Positions 6,251 to 15,528 of a stretch of DNA of 64,000 nt are shown in pieces. The notes beneath the pieces were generated by a model. It was given only the letters and a program-made list of their open reading frames with translations. It was not told the DNA's origin and ran no database searches. Source of the stretch: an uncultured Clostridia bacterium (GTDB lineage Bacteria; Bacillota; Clostridia; Oscillospirales; Ruminococcaceae); contig CALXHI010000030.1 of the NCBI GenBank assembly GCA_944388075.1, positions 1 to 64,000 of the forward strand, written 5' to 3'. Position 1 is the stretch's first letter, and each line of letters opens with the position of its first letter. The position numbers and the translations under genes were made by a program.

Positions 6251-9130
6251 ATGCTGAAAAAAACATTCGGCAAGCGATTGACCGGCGGTATCGTGTCCGC
6301 AGCAATGCTGGCATCTGCCTCGATCGCAATGCTGCCCGGCATGGCACTGACTGCATCTGCGGCCGGTGGCGAAATGCTTGGACAGACAAATTTCGATGAG
6401 GGCGTTGGTCTGCCGTGGCATACCTGCGTCACGCAGCCTGCAAACCTGAGCTTCAACATTGATGGCGGTACCTACAACGTCACCATCAATAATCCGGGCG
6501 GTGCAGCGCGCGGAGGCGCATCTCGCTGGGACTGCCAGTTCCGCCACAGAAAGCTCAAGATTTACTCCGGTAACAGCTACACCGTCAAGTGCGAGATCAC
6601 TGCCAGCAACGATGGTATGATCGCCATGAAGATCGGTAACCTGTCCGGTACGGAGGAGTACTGGCACGGCGGCTACGGTGATAACATCGGCACTATTAAG
6701 GCAACCGGTCGTGATACCACGCAGATGGGTGCTTGTTGGGATCCAGTTCCGATCACCGCAAACCAGACACTGAAGGTCGATTGTACCTGGACTTCTTCCA
6801 CAACCGATGAGAACGCAGAGTGGACATTTCAATTCGGCGGTGCTGGTGAATATCAGCCGACCGACTGCTTCCCGGAGGGCACAGTCCTGAACTTCGATAA
6901 CATGAGCCTCGTCAATAACACTGACGATCGTGGTATTTGGGTTGATGCAGAGCCTGCTCCGGAGTATCCGGTTCACGGTAATCAGGTTGGTTACTTCACC
7001 AACCTCAACAAGAAGGCAACCTATCATGAGGACGCTGCTTTCTCTGCAAAGACCATCTACATCCTCGATGCAAGCACCGGCGCAGAGGTCTATTCCGGTA
7101 CGACAACGGCCGGCGTGAGTGATAAGGATTCCGGTTACTACACCGGCGTGTTCGATTTCTCCGACTTCAAGACGCCCGGTACTTACTACTTCTCCGTGGA
7201 CGGCACAACCCGTTCGTCCTATGATTTCACCATCGGCGACGATATTTATGATGGCGTGCTGACCAATGCGGTCAACTACTACTATCAGAACCGTTCCGGT
7301 GTTGCCAAGAGCGAAGAATACATCACCTCTCTCGGTGAGAACACCTCCAAGTCTCAGCTGATCGATGAGCCCGGCCACAACCCGGATACCGCTTACATTC
7401 AGAATGCTTGGATCAGAGCTTATAAGAACGACGGTTCGGACGTGCAGAAGAGCAACGGCACACTGACCGCTACCGGCGGTTGGTACGATGCCGGTGACCA
7501 CGGTAAATACGTTGTAAACGGCGGTATCTCCGTCTGGACGCTCCAGAATATGTATGAGTGGTCCCTCGCAGATTCCAACAATACTTCGACCGATAAGTTC
7601 GCTGACGGTTCCGGTACGGTTGTTGTCCCGGAAGCCGGCAATGGTGCTCCCGATATCCTCGATGAGTGCCGTGTTGAGCTTGAGTGGTTCTTCGACATGC
7701 TCGTTCCGGCTGACTACACCATGACCTATGATGTGGTCAATGCTCTGGGCGAGTCCATCGGTTCTACCACCGGCGAATACGAGAACATGGTCTTCCACAA
7801 GCTCCATGACTCCAAGTGGACCGGTTTGGCTGTTCACGCTGCTACTTACCAGGACGAGAAGGACTGGGCAGGTATCGAGCGTATCGTGAAGCCGCCGTCT
7901 ACTGCTGCTACTCTGAATGTTGCTGCTTCCGCTGCACAGGCTGCTCGTCTGTGGGAAGACTATGATGCTGCATTCGCAGCAGAGTGTCTCGAAGTCGCTA
8001 AGAAGACCTACGAAGCTGCTAAGGCGAACCCCGAACTGTATGCTCCTCTGGATCAGGCAATCGGCGGCGGTGCTTACGGCGACGATAACGTCAAGGACGA
8101 CTTCTATTGGGCTGCTACCGAGCTGTACATCACCACTGGTGATGCTGCTTACAAGACCGATATGGAATCCTATGCAGAAGCGTACAAGGTTGTCTACTCC
8201 CTCGATGGCGGTGAAAACTCCGGTTCCTTCACTTCCTTCAACTGGGGCAACACCGCTTCTCTGGGTAACCTGTCCCTGTACCTGAATCAGGATGCTGCCG
8301 GCGCAAACATCGATACTGTGATTGAAACGATCGTTGCTGCTGCAGATCAGTACGTTGCTGAAGAGGCAAAGCAGGGCTTTGGTATTCCGTACCACGGTAC
8401 TGTCTTTACCGATCCGATCAACATTGGCTACGATGAGAATGGCGATCCGATCGAGGTCGATGGCTACGAGTGGGGTTCTAATTCCTTCGTTGTCAACAAC
8501 GCAATCGTGATGGCTTACGCTTACTCCGCTACCGGCGATGCCAAGTACCTCAACGGTGTTTCCGAAGCTCTGGACTACCTCTTCGGCCGCAATGCCATGG
8601 ACTTCTCCTATGTTACCGGTTACGGTACTTATCACTGCATCAACCCGCACCACAGATGGTGGTCTCATGAGCTGGACGATTCCTTCCCGTATGCACCTTC
8701 CGGTGTTATGTCGGGTGGTCCGGGTTCCGGCTTGCAGGATCCGTATGTCGGCGGTCTGGGCTACAAGCGCAACGAAGTTGCTCCGCAGCTCTGCTACGTT
8801 GACTCCATCGAGGCTTGGTCCGTGAACGAAGTGACCATCAACTGGAATGCTCCGTTCGCATGGGTCATGAGCTTCATCGAGGACGAGGCAAACGCTGAAA
8901 TCAGCTCCGATGTCACTTGGGGCGATGTTGACTGCGACGGCACTGTTGCAATCGCTGACGTGGTTCTGCTGACTCGTTACATCTCTGAGGATACCAGCAT
9001 TACCGTGACCGAGCAGGGTCTCGCCAATGCAGACTGCTCTTACGATGGCAAGGCTACTTCTGCTGACGCTCAGATGATCATGAAGTATCTGAGCAAGGTG
9101 ATTGATTACAGCGAGCTTGGCAATCAGTAA
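6251..9130 (+). CDS. Cellulosomal GH9 endoglucanase with CBM4, Ig-like domain and dockerin
   Basis: This 959-residue secreted enzyme hydrolyses beta-1,4-glucan. Residues 1-38 are a signal peptide cut after TASAA. A CBM4-type cellulose-binding module follows (about 40-225), then the Ig-like CelD_N domain (about 237-330) and the GH9 (alpha/alpha)6 barrel (about 335-875). Catalytic residues are visible: D413 and D416 in GGWYDAGDHGKY, the HHRWW substrate motif, and the acid E860 in SVNEVTINWNAP. A type I dockerin (891-955) has two calcium loops starting at GDVDCDGT, so the enzyme should dock on a cellulosomal scaffoldin. The ATG at 6251 has GGGAGG upstream, whereas an in-frame ATG at 6212 lacks one. 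It is monocistronic with its own promoter and terminator. Late codons favour C/T-ending forms typical of high expression. Confidence 0.96.
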   Translation: MLKKTFGKRLTGGIVSAAMLASASIAMLPGMALTASAAGGEMLGQTNFDEGVGLPWHTCVTQPANLSFNIDGGTYNVTINNPGGAARGGASRWDCQFRHRKLKIYSGNSYTVKCEITASNDGMIAMKIGNLSGTEEYWHGGYGDNIGTIKATGRDTTQMGACWDPVPITANQTLKVDCTWTSSTTDENAEWTFQFGGAGEYQPTDCFPEGTVLNFDNMSLVNNTDDRGIWVDAEPAPEYPVHGNQVGYFTNLNKKATYHEDAAFSAKTIYILDASTGAEVYSGTTTAGVSDKDSGYYTGVFDFSDFKTPGTYYFSVDGTTRSSYDFTIGDDIYDGVLTNAVNYYYQNRSGVAKSEEYITSLGENTSKSQLIDEPGHNPDTAYIQNAWIRAYKNDGSDVQKSNGTLTATGGWYDAGDHGKYVVNGGISVWTLQNMYEWSLADSNNTSTDKFADGSGTVVVPEAGNGAPDILDECRVELEWFFDMLVPADYTMTYDVVNALGESIGSTTGEYENMVFHKLHDSKWTGLAVHAATYQDEKDWAGIERIVKPPSTAATLNVAASAAQAARLWEDYDAAFAAECLEVAKKTYEAAKANPELYAPLDQAIGGGAYGDDNVKDDFYWAATELYITTGDAAYKTDMESYAEAYKVVYSLDGGENSGSFTSFNWGNTASLGNLSLYLNQDAAGANIDTVIETIVAAADQYVAEEAKQGFGIPYHGTVFTDPINIGYDENGDPIEVDGYEWGSNSFVVNNAIVMAYAYSATGDAKYLNGVSEALDYLFGRNAMDFSYVTGYGTYHCINPHHRWWSHELDDSFPYAPSGVMSGGPGSGLQDPYVGGLGYKRNEVAPQLCYVDSIEAWSVNEVTINWNAPFAWVMSFIEDEANAEISSDVTWGDVDCDGTVAIADVVLLTRYISEDTSITVTEQGLANADCSYDGKATSADAQMIMKYLSKVIDYSELGNQ

Positions 9131-9148
9131 TTCCAATTGCAAAAAGAA

Positions 9149-9180
9149 GGGCGCATCATTGCGATGCGTCCTCTTTTTTT
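9149..9180 (+). terminator. Terminator of the cellulase gene
   Basis: A 9-bp stem (GGGCGCATC 9149-9157 with GATGCGTCC 9163-9171) is followed by TCTTTTTTT. It overlaps the last codons of the convergent lipoprotein gene. Confidence 0.85.
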
Positions 9181-9809
9181 GTGGCAGTTGTAGCTGTAGT
9201 GGTCATCGTAGTTGTTGTGTCGGAATTGTTACCGGATGTGGTTGTGGTATCGCCGGTATCGCTCGTGTCGCCGGATGTACTCATCTCATGGTATTCCGTA
9301 AATGTAACCGTCAGCGGTTGACTCGGGATTGCAAAGCCTTGCAGTTTTCCGTCGGCATCAAAGGTTACCGTGTAGCTGCCGCCCTCCGATTCGCCACTTG
9401 TCATACGGCTGCCGTCATCATTCGTCGTGCAGGGGATTTCCTCGAGCGTGTCGAGTGCATCGAGTACATCTGTTACGAGCAGCAGCATCGTTTTGGCAGG
9501 CAGTGCCGATTTCGGAACGGTAAACGCTAGTCCCTTGTAGCTGGCACTGACTGCATTGCCCTCAAAGGTCAACATCACACCGGATAGCGATGCCGGTTCT
9601 GCAAACACCGCCTCCCATTCGCCTGCCGCATAGCGTGTCAGATCGAGCGTCGCCTGTGCGTCCTCCCCATAGTCCATTACGGCGTGAACGGCATAGCTGT
9701 CGTCCAGTGTCGGACAAAAGCCGGTCGGTGCCGGTGCATCCTCGCAGGCGGTCAATGTCAATGCCAGCGCAGGGATCAAAAGGACATTCCTCATCCACTT
9801 CGGGTTCAT
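9156..9809 (-). CDS. Uncharacterised lipoprotein
   Basis: This 217-residue protein has a lipoprotein signal peptide. A hydrophobic stretch ends in the lipobox LTLTAC, so Cys22 would be lipidated and the protein anchored outside the membrane. The body (about 25-180) contains beta-rich segments such as YTVTFDADGKLQGFAI, and the C-terminus is a Thr/Ser/Asp linker. I do not recognise the domain. ATG 9809 was chosen because GGAGG lies 8 bases upstream. An ATG at 9824 overlaps that Shine-Dalgarno. It follows the nnr gene by 63 bp and may be the last gene of that operon. Its 3' end is embedded in the cellulase terminator. Confidence 0.8.
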   Translation of the reverse strand: MNPKWMRNVLLIPALALTLTACEDAPAPTGFCPTLDDSYAVHAVMDYGEDAQATLDLTRYAAGEWEAVFAEPASLSGVMLTFEGNAVSASYKGLAFTVPKSALPAKTMLLLVTDVLDALDTLEEIPCTTNDDGSRMTSGESEGGSYTVTFDADGKLQGFAIPSQPLTVTFTEYHEMSTSGDTSDTGDTTTTSGNNSDTTTTMTTTATTATKKEDASQ

Positions 9810-9872
9810 GCATGCATCCTCCATACTGTAAGATTTGCGTTGAACGACCTGTGATTTGGAATGTCCTTCTAT

Positions 9873-11393
9873 TTATTCGTATTCGATCATCTGCTCGGCA
9901 AGCGTGTAGATGACATCCGTTGGCAGTACGCCACGCTCTGATTTTTTCGCCGCAGCAAATTCTCCGGCACGACCGTGCAGATAAGCACCCGTAACTGCTG
10001 CTTTCAAAGGCTCTATGCCCTGTGCGCAAAGTCCGCCGATCAGACCTGCCAGCACATCACCTGAACCGCCCTTGCTCAAGCCGGTATTGCCGCTGGGGTT
10101 GATATAAGCGGTTGCATTCTGCGCTGTGATCGTGCCGGCACCTTTCAGCACCGTGATGCACCGTGGATACCGTATCGCAAATCGCTTTGCTGCACTCAAG
10201 CGGTCGGATTGGATGTCCTGGACGGGAAAGCGACTCAGCCGGGAGAATTCCCCCGGATGGGGCGTGAGAATCAGTGGCGCTTTCGTCCTTTGCAATATAT
10301 CTATGCTATTGGTGATGGCGTTTAGACCATCTGCATCCAAAATAATTGGACAGGTGATCTGTGTCAGCAGCTGCGTGACCAGTTTTTGTACATCAACAGA
10401 TTGCCCAAGTCCGTTGCCGATGACGACAGCCTGACAGTTCAGCGCATATTTGAGCAGTGTTGGGACGGCGGCATCCGGAGAAATATGTCCGTCTGTATGG
10501 ACAGGCAGCGGCAGCAACATTGCCTCCGGTGCAACCGAAAGCATTGCTTGACAGGCTTCCGGTACGGATGCCAAACAGACCGTACCACAGCCCGAACGCA
10601 AAGCTGCATGGGCTGCCAAAATTGCAGCACCGGGCATTTGGCGTGAGCCGCCGATGATCAATGTCCGTCCGAAGCTGCCCTTGTGCGCATCGGGGGTACG
10701 TTCGGGCATCCATTCGGTGATTTTCTCGTTGGTTGTGCGATAAAGTGCATAGTCGAGCTGTGCAAATGCTTCTTCAGGAATGCCGATATCGACCAGTCGT
10801 ATCGTGCCGGTATAATCCGAAAGCGGCGGTTGCAGCAAGCCGTATTTGCATGCACCAAAGGTGATCGTGTAGGCACAGTGGGGTGTGCCGGGGGCAACCG
10901 CACCGGTTTTTCCGCTGCCGCCGCTGGGAATATCCACGGCAATGCAGGTTTTCCCCTCGGTCAACGCGAACAATTCCTGCAAATCCTCATTTAAATTGTC
11001 CCGAAAGCCCGTGCCAAACACCCCGTCTATGATGATGCCTGCCTCCTTGACTGCAGTTCGGATCACTTCCGGCTTGTCCAGCAATTTCAACTGGGCACGG
11101 GGGAGCTGACGGTATTTGGCAAAGGCGGTACGGGTTCGGGGGATGCCGCCGACCATGCAGAGCGTCACCTGAAAGGTTGATGCCAAAATGCGAGCTGCCA
11201 CAAAGCAATCCCCGGCGTTGTTGCCGCTGCCGCAAAGAAAGAGTACGTCCTTTTGTGCATTTGCGGTCGCAATTGCGTTGATATGGGCGGCAAGACCAAT
11301 GCCCGCCTGTTCCATCATCGCCTCATAGGTGATGCCGGATTGATTGGTAAATTCCTCGAGCTTCATCATCTCGAGTGGTGTGACAAGTCGCAT
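9873..11393 (-). CDS. nnr: Bifunctional NAD(P)HX epimerase/dehydratase
   Basis: This 506-residue fused metabolite-repair enzyme restores NAD(P)H damaged by hydration. The N-terminal YjeF_N Rossmann domain (about 1-210) epimerises R- and S-NAD(P)HX and shows GSGNNAGD at 55-62. The C-terminal ribokinase-like domain (about 225-500) is the ADP- or ATP-dependent dehydratase, with NPSGNTGLSKGGSGDVLAG and its catalytic Asp (GSGDVLAG at 443-450). Length and domain order match bacterial Nnr. The start has AGGAGG six bases upstream. It is preceded by the small membrane protein gene and the GGDEF gene on the same strand and followed by the lipoprotein gene, with short gaps that suggest one operon. Confidence 0.95.
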   Translation of the reverse strand: MRLVTPLEMMKLEEFTNQSGITYEAMMEQAGIGLAAHINAIATANAQKDVLFLCGSGNNAGDCFVAARILASTFQVTLCMVGGIPRTRTAFAKYRQLPRAQLKLLDKPEVIRTAVKEAGIIIDGVFGTGFRDNLNEDLQELFALTEGKTCIAVDIPSGGSGKTGAVAPGTPHCAYTITFGACKYGLLQPPLSDYTGTIRLVDIGIPEEAFAQLDYALYRTTNEKITEWMPERTPDAHKGSFGRTLIIGGSRQMPGAAILAAHAALRSGCGTVCLASVPEACQAMLSVAPEAMLLPLPVHTDGHISPDAAVPTLLKYALNCQAVVIGNGLGQSVDVQKLVTQLLTQITCPIILDADGLNAITNSIDILQRTKAPLILTPHPGEFSRLSRFPVQDIQSDRLSAAKRFAIRYPRCITVLKGAGTITAQNATAYINPSGNTGLSKGGSGDVLAGLIGGLCAQGIEPLKAAVTGAYLHGRAGEFAAAKKSERGVLPTDVIYTLAEQMIEYE

Positions 11394-11424
11394 ACGACAC
11401 CTCCTATGTCATGGTGAATGTCAA

Positions 11425-11943
11425 TTATGATTCGGCTGCCTCGTAGCGGAAATGCAGAGTCCGGGGCAGATGTTTTTCCAGATACAGCAAAATGTCCTCA
11501 TTCGGTGTAAAGACAAGGCGTGTCATGCCGAGCGTTTCATGCTCAAAACCCGCATAATATGCCGAGGCATCCTGTGCAGAACAGGCAAGTACGAGCGTTT
11601 GACCGCTTTGCAAGGATTCGGCAGCATTGAGCTTGCCAAACGCCTTGAAGGTACGCATGGAAACAACGAGCATCTCCTTGCGCTTGCTCTGCGCCAACAG
11701 CTTTGTGACGGTCAGCTGATCTTCGGCGATGATATATTCATATTCGATGCACTGATGGGTATAGAACCACCACACGCCAAAGCCCAGCGGCAGTGTCAGT
11801 AGCAGGACAACCATTCTGCTGATGGCAAATGCAATTACGACCAGCAGCACAATCAGCAGAATGCCAACCGCTGTACCGCCATAGCGCAGGGCGATGTTGT
11901 CACGTTTTGGGACGATGAGTTCACGATAATTCGATCCGAGCAT
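11425..11943 (-). CDS. Small membrane protein, probably DUF6106 family
   Basis: This 172-residue protein has two adjacent transmembrane helices (residues about 20-60, VGILLIVLLVVIAFAISRMVV and what follows) and a soluble C-terminal domain of about 110 residues beginning CIEYEYIIAEDQLTV. The layout resembles DUF6106 proteins of Oscillospiraceae, whose function is not known, and the assignment is from memory of the pattern. ATG 11943 has AAGGAAAGGA upstream. The start lies 23 bases inside the preceding GGDEF gene, so translation is probably coupled. It may assist or respond to its membrane-bound neighbour. Confidence 0.7.
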   Translation of the reverse strand: MLGSNYRELIVPKRDNIALRYGGTAVGILLIVLLVVIAFAISRMVVLLLTLPLGFGVWWFYTHQCIEYEYIIAEDQLTVTKLLAQSKRKEMLVVSMRTFKAFGKLNAAESLQSGQTLVLACSAQDASAYYAGFEHETLGMTRLVFTPNEDILLYLEKHLPRTLHFRYEAAES

Positions 11944-13381
11944 GAGAGAGATCCTTTCCTTCGGGTTTTGATTGGGGCTGTGCAGTTTCCTGTGCATGGA
12001 AGGCGCGCTTGCGTTTGTAGAGCAGGGCATCCGCTCGTTCAAACAGTGCCGCTGCGGTTTCCGTGCCGTTAAATTGTGCCGAGCCGTAGCTGAAGGTGAT
12101 CGTACCCTCCATGAACGGATAGTGCATTTGCGAAAAGCTGTCGAGCAATTCCTGCATGGCAGCCTCTGTCTTTTCCAGCGCACATGGGAAAATCAGCGCA
12201 AATTCCTCGCCGCCATAGCGAAATACTCTTGCATTGCTGTGATTGCGCATCAGCAGCTGTGCCAGCGAAATCAGTACGATATCACCATTGGCATGTCCGT
12301 AGTTGTCATTGACCTTCTTGAAGTTGTCGATATCCGCAACCGAAACCGTAATTGATTGGTCCGGTGCTGCGGAAGCCAACAAATCTGTCAGCATACTGTA
12401 AAATGCCGCATGGTTGTACAGTCCGGTCATGCTGTCACGGTTGAGCTGTTCGGTGATGGCAGTGATGTCGTCAAAGGTCATCAGCACGCCCCGCACGCCG
12501 CCACGGCTTTTCAGCTCTGTGATGTTGCGCTGATAGCAGCCGGTTGCCGTCACGATTGTAGAAAAATCGTCCGACAGCAGTGATTCGAGCGAAGCCTTAT
12601 GCTGTCGCACGGCAGACGAGGCAAGGCTCGGAATCAGCCGCACGGCTGCCGGATTGGTGTAGAGCAGATGATGCTCGTTGTCCAACACCAGCAATGCGGT
12701 TGTCATGCTTTGCAGGAGCGTATCCTGATCGAGCAAGCCAAAGCGAATGACTGAAAACGTCCAAATCAGCGTGGAAAGCATGATGCCGAGCGGGATCCAG
12801 TCAAAGCCCTGTCCCGATCCGGACAAATACATCAGCATCGCCGCCATCGGCAGACTTTCCGCAAGCAGCAGGGTATTGTGCTGTTTGGCACGATCGACTT
12901 GTGATTTGCGCTCAAATAGGCAGATGCCCAGTGCCATCAGGTTGAGAATGAGCGTGTATGCCCAATAGAAATAGTAGAAAATTCCGGGTGTGATTTGTAT
13001 GAGCCCGTTGTCCATCAGCGCTACCTTTTGGTAGAACAGTGTATGGAATTCACAGGTGTAAACCAGTCCCTGACAGATCAGAGCCGGCAGGAACATCAAA
13101 AGATGCCAGTATCGGTGCAGATTGCGATTGTAGTGCCGCAGCACCAAACAGAGCATTATGGCAGCCATCGGTGCTTTGCCGACATAGCCGAATTGTAAGG
13201 CAACCATCTTTGCGGCAAAGCTGTCTGCGTGCAATTCTGTCATATACGCTAGCATGGAAAGCACGGAACAGAATAACGACAGCAAGGTCAAATCTCGTGC
13301 CGTGCTGACATTGCGTTCCATTAACAGATAGAGCATACCGACAACACCAACGACAAGACCGAGTGATAATAAAATGGTCAT
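11921..13381 (-). CDS. Seven-helix membrane receptor with PAS-like and GGDEF (diguanylate cyclase) domains
   Basis: Roughly 486 residues. The N-terminal half has seven hydrophobic helices like the extracellular-sensing His_kinase_N 7TM domain. A PAS-like segment (LLVLDNEHHLLYTNPAA and on) follows. The C-terminal GGDEF domain (about 310-460) carries the intact motif RYGGEEF at about 388-394, so it should make cyclic di-GMP. The start is uncertain. ATG 13381 is 21 bases from the only good Shine-Dalgarno (GGAGGG), whereas a CTG at 13396 sits 6 bases from it and is in frame. The region upstream to 13705 is open but reads as low-quality sequence. The last codons overlap the next gene by 23 bases. 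Confidence 0.88.
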   Translation of the reverse strand: MTILLSLGLVVGVVGMLYLLMERNVSTARDLTLLSLFCSVLSMLAYMTELHADSFAAKMVALQFGYVGKAPMAAIMLCLVLRHYNRNLHRYWHLLMFLPALICQGLVYTCEFHTLFYQKVALMDNGLIQITPGIFYYFYWAYTLILNLMALGICLFERKSQVDRAKQHNTLLLAESLPMAAMLMYLSGSGQGFDWIPLGIMLSTLIWTFSVIRFGLLDQDTLLQSMTTALLVLDNEHHLLYTNPAAVRLIPSLASSAVRQHKASLESLLSDDFSTIVTATGCYQRNITELKSRGGVRGVLMTFDDITAITEQLNRDSMTGLYNHAAFYSMLTDLLASAAPDQSITVSVADIDNFKKVNDNYGHANGDIVLISLAQLLMRNHSNARVFRYGGEEFALIFPCALEKTEAAMQELLDSFSQMHYPFMEGTITFSYGSAQFNGTETAAALFERADALLYKRKRAFHAQETAQPQSKPEGKDLSHARIELS

Positions 13382-13575
13382 AATGGTGATAGTCAGAACG
13401 ATCCCTCCTCGTCCTTGCAGTCGGGACGGTGATTGTTCGGCGCAGCTCGGTACACACCGAACACCTACTATAATCATACCACATCCATCAGAAAATGTCA
13501 ACAAAAAACTGTGAATTCCTATTAGATTTCTCCTAAGGATGCAATAATCTGACAGAAATATCGTACAATAGTACA

Positions 13576-13604
13576 TTGAAAAGACGGAAAACCTGTGATA
13601 CAAT
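13576..13604 (+). promoter_or_regulatory. Promoter of the pectate lyase gene
   Basis: TTGAAA at 13576-13581, 17 bp, then TACAAT at 13599-13604. It sits in a divergent region with the GGDEF gene. Confidence 0.7.
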
Positions 13605-13655
13605 GATAATAAGCTGCAATTTTTGCGGCAAGAAATTGGAAAGGGATTTTGAGAA

Positions 13656-15449
13656 ATGAAGAAAGTACTTTCGATTTTGATCTGTGCAGTGGTGCTGTGC
13701 GGCACTGCCGTGGTGTATCCCGATACTGCTGTGCCGATGGCGATGGTCAGCCAAGCGGCAACCGACTATGACTGGAGCGGCTATCTGAAGAAGGATTCCG
13801 ACTGGTTTGCGAGCGATGAAGCCATCACGCTTGCCAACGAAATCGTGCAGTATCAGCTTTCCGATGGCGGCTGGCGCAAGGCGATGGATGATACCGCACA
13901 GACCGGCTCATGGGGCAAGTCGACCGTGGACAATGATGCCACGACATCGCAGATTCGGATTCTGGCACGGGTCTATCAGCAGACCGGCAACCAAACCTAT
14001 CTCGATTCCTGCTTAAAGGGCATTGATTTGCTGCTCAATGGACAGTACGACAACGGCGGATGGCCGCAGGTCTTTGACGATGCCGGAACCTACCATGCCC
14101 ACATCACGTTCAATGACGGCGCAATGGTGCGCATTCTTTATATCATGCAGGAGGTAGCGCAGAAATCCGGCGATTTCCCGTTCATCGATGATGCCCGTGC
14201 GCAAAAGGCGGCAACGGCTGTGGACAAGGGCGTACGCTGCATTCTCGATGTGCAGATCGAGCAGAACGGCGTCAAGACCGCATGGTGTCAGCAGCATGAC
14301 GAGTTTACGCTCGAGCCTGCCGCTGCCCGTGCCTATGAGCTGCCGTCCATAAGCGCAAGCGAGAGTGTCGGCGTGGTCAATTTCCTCAAGACCGTTGCGG
14401 AAGGCAACAACGAAATCATCCGTGCGATCAATGCGGCGATCACCTGGATGGACAATGTGAAGATTATGGGCATTCGTGTGGAGGATACCGGTGATGACCG
14501 TGTGGTGGTAGAAGATGCGAGCGCCGGGCCGATTTGGGCGAGATTCTATAACCTTGAAACCAACCAGCCGATGTTTGTCGATCGAGACGGATCGATTCAC
14601 GATACCATGGCAGAGCTGAGTCAGGAACGCCGCACGGGCTATTCCTGGTATGGTTCTTGGCCGCAATCGCTGGTGGAAGGCGGTTTGATGGAAGAGGTCG
14701 AGGAGCAGCCGTACATCTATACCGGTCAGAAAATTGCAACGCTGCAAGTCTATGACAATGCCAATGCACTCAACTGGAGCATTCAGCAGAACTTGCAGGT
14801 CGGCAGCTTTGTGTTCGGCGACCGTGATGTGACCTATACTGCCGTACCGAATGCACTGCTCGGTGCGGAATATGTCCGTCCGGCATGCGATTCCAAAACC
14901 TATACCGGCGATTTGGGCAATCTGGTTGCGGCAACCGATTTGGTGGTCAGTGTGGCATTGGATACCCGTTTGAATCCGGTGCCGGCATGGCTTTCCGAGC
15001 AGGGCTTTGCGGTTACCGATATGACGCTTACGAGCAGCAATGACGTGACATTTCAAGTTTATCAACGCACGCTGTCTGCCGGCGAAAGCGTTACCTTGGG
15101 CAGCAATACCACCGGCACAAGTGTTGTGAACTATGTGGCGATGGTATCCGAGCCATATGTGGAAACGACAACAACCACAACGACTACGACAACCGAAACC
15201 ACGACAACCACTACCACCGAAACCACCACAGCCTCCACATGGATCACACCGACCCTGATGGGTGATGTGGATTGCAATGGCATTGTGAATGTGGCAGATG
15301 CCGTGCTGCTGGCTCGTTATGTCGCAGAGGACAGCAATGTTTCTGTGACTGATCAAGGTCTGATCCATGCGGAAATGAACGGCGTATCCGGTTTGAGTGC
15401 GGCAGATACCGCTGCACTGATCCAGCACATTGCTGGTGCAGAATCATAA
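13656..15449 (+). CDS. Cellulosomal PL10 pectate lyase with dockerin
   Basis: This 597-residue secreted enzyme cleaves polygalacturonate by beta-elimination. It has a signal peptide (1 to about 35, ending MVSQA). A PL10 (Pec_lyase) (alpha/alpha) domain at about 40-345 shows DGGWRKAMD, NGGWPQVFDDAGTYHAHITFND and a C-terminal RTGYSWYGSWP, all typical of the family. A beta-rich module of unknown family follows (about 365-495). Next are a Thr/Glu-rich linker (about 500-528) and a type I dockerin (535-597). The first dockerin loop, GDVDCNGIVNVADAVLLARY, is canonical. The second (ADTAALIQHI) lacks most calcium ligands and looks degenerate. A promoter lies 52 bp upstream. It works with the GH9 enzyme on plant cell walls. 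Confidence 0.94.
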   Translation: MKKVLSILICAVVLCGTAVVYPDTAVPMAMVSQAATDYDWSGYLKKDSDWFASDEAITLANEIVQYQLSDGGWRKAMDDTAQTGSWGKSTVDNDATTSQIRILARVYQQTGNQTYLDSCLKGIDLLLNGQYDNGGWPQVFDDAGTYHAHITFNDGAMVRILYIMQEVAQKSGDFPFIDDARAQKAATAVDKGVRCILDVQIEQNGVKTAWCQQHDEFTLEPAAARAYELPSISASESVGVVNFLKTVAEGNNEIIRAINAAITWMDNVKIMGIRVEDTGDDRVVVEDASAGPIWARFYNLETNQPMFVDRDGSIHDTMAELSQERRTGYSWYGSWPQSLVEGGLMEEVEEQPYIYTGQKIATLQVYDNANALNWSIQQNLQVGSFVFGDRDVTYTAVPNALLGAEYVRPACDSKTYTGDLGNLVAATDLVVSVALDTRLNPVPAWLSEQGFAVTDMTLTSSNDVTFQVYQRTLSAGESVTLGSNTTGTSVVNYVAMVSEPYVETTTTTTTTTTETTTTTTTETTTASTWITPTLMGDVDCNGIVNVADAVLLARYVAEDSNVSVTDQGLIHAEMNGVSGLSAADTAALIQHIAGAES

Positions 15450-15493
15450 TCCTGAGGTTGTTTTTGTGCAAATGGCAGAAATTCGGCGTACGC

Positions 15494-15522
15494 TTGACAA
15501 ATTCGGGAAAATGTGCTATACT
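15494..15522 (+). promoter_or_regulatory. Promoter of the infC-rpmI-rplT operon
   Basis: A consensus TTGACA at 15494-15499, 17 bp, then TATACT at 15517-15522. It predicts a leader RNA of about 175 nt. Confidence 0.85.
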
Positions 15523-15528
15523 ATATCA

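Noticed and set aside
6245..9142. 965-codon open frame antisense to the GH9 cellulase
   Set aside because: It results from biased codon use in the highly expressed cellulase gene. The predicted protein has no signal, domain or ribosome binding site, and the opposite strand shows clear GH9 motifs.
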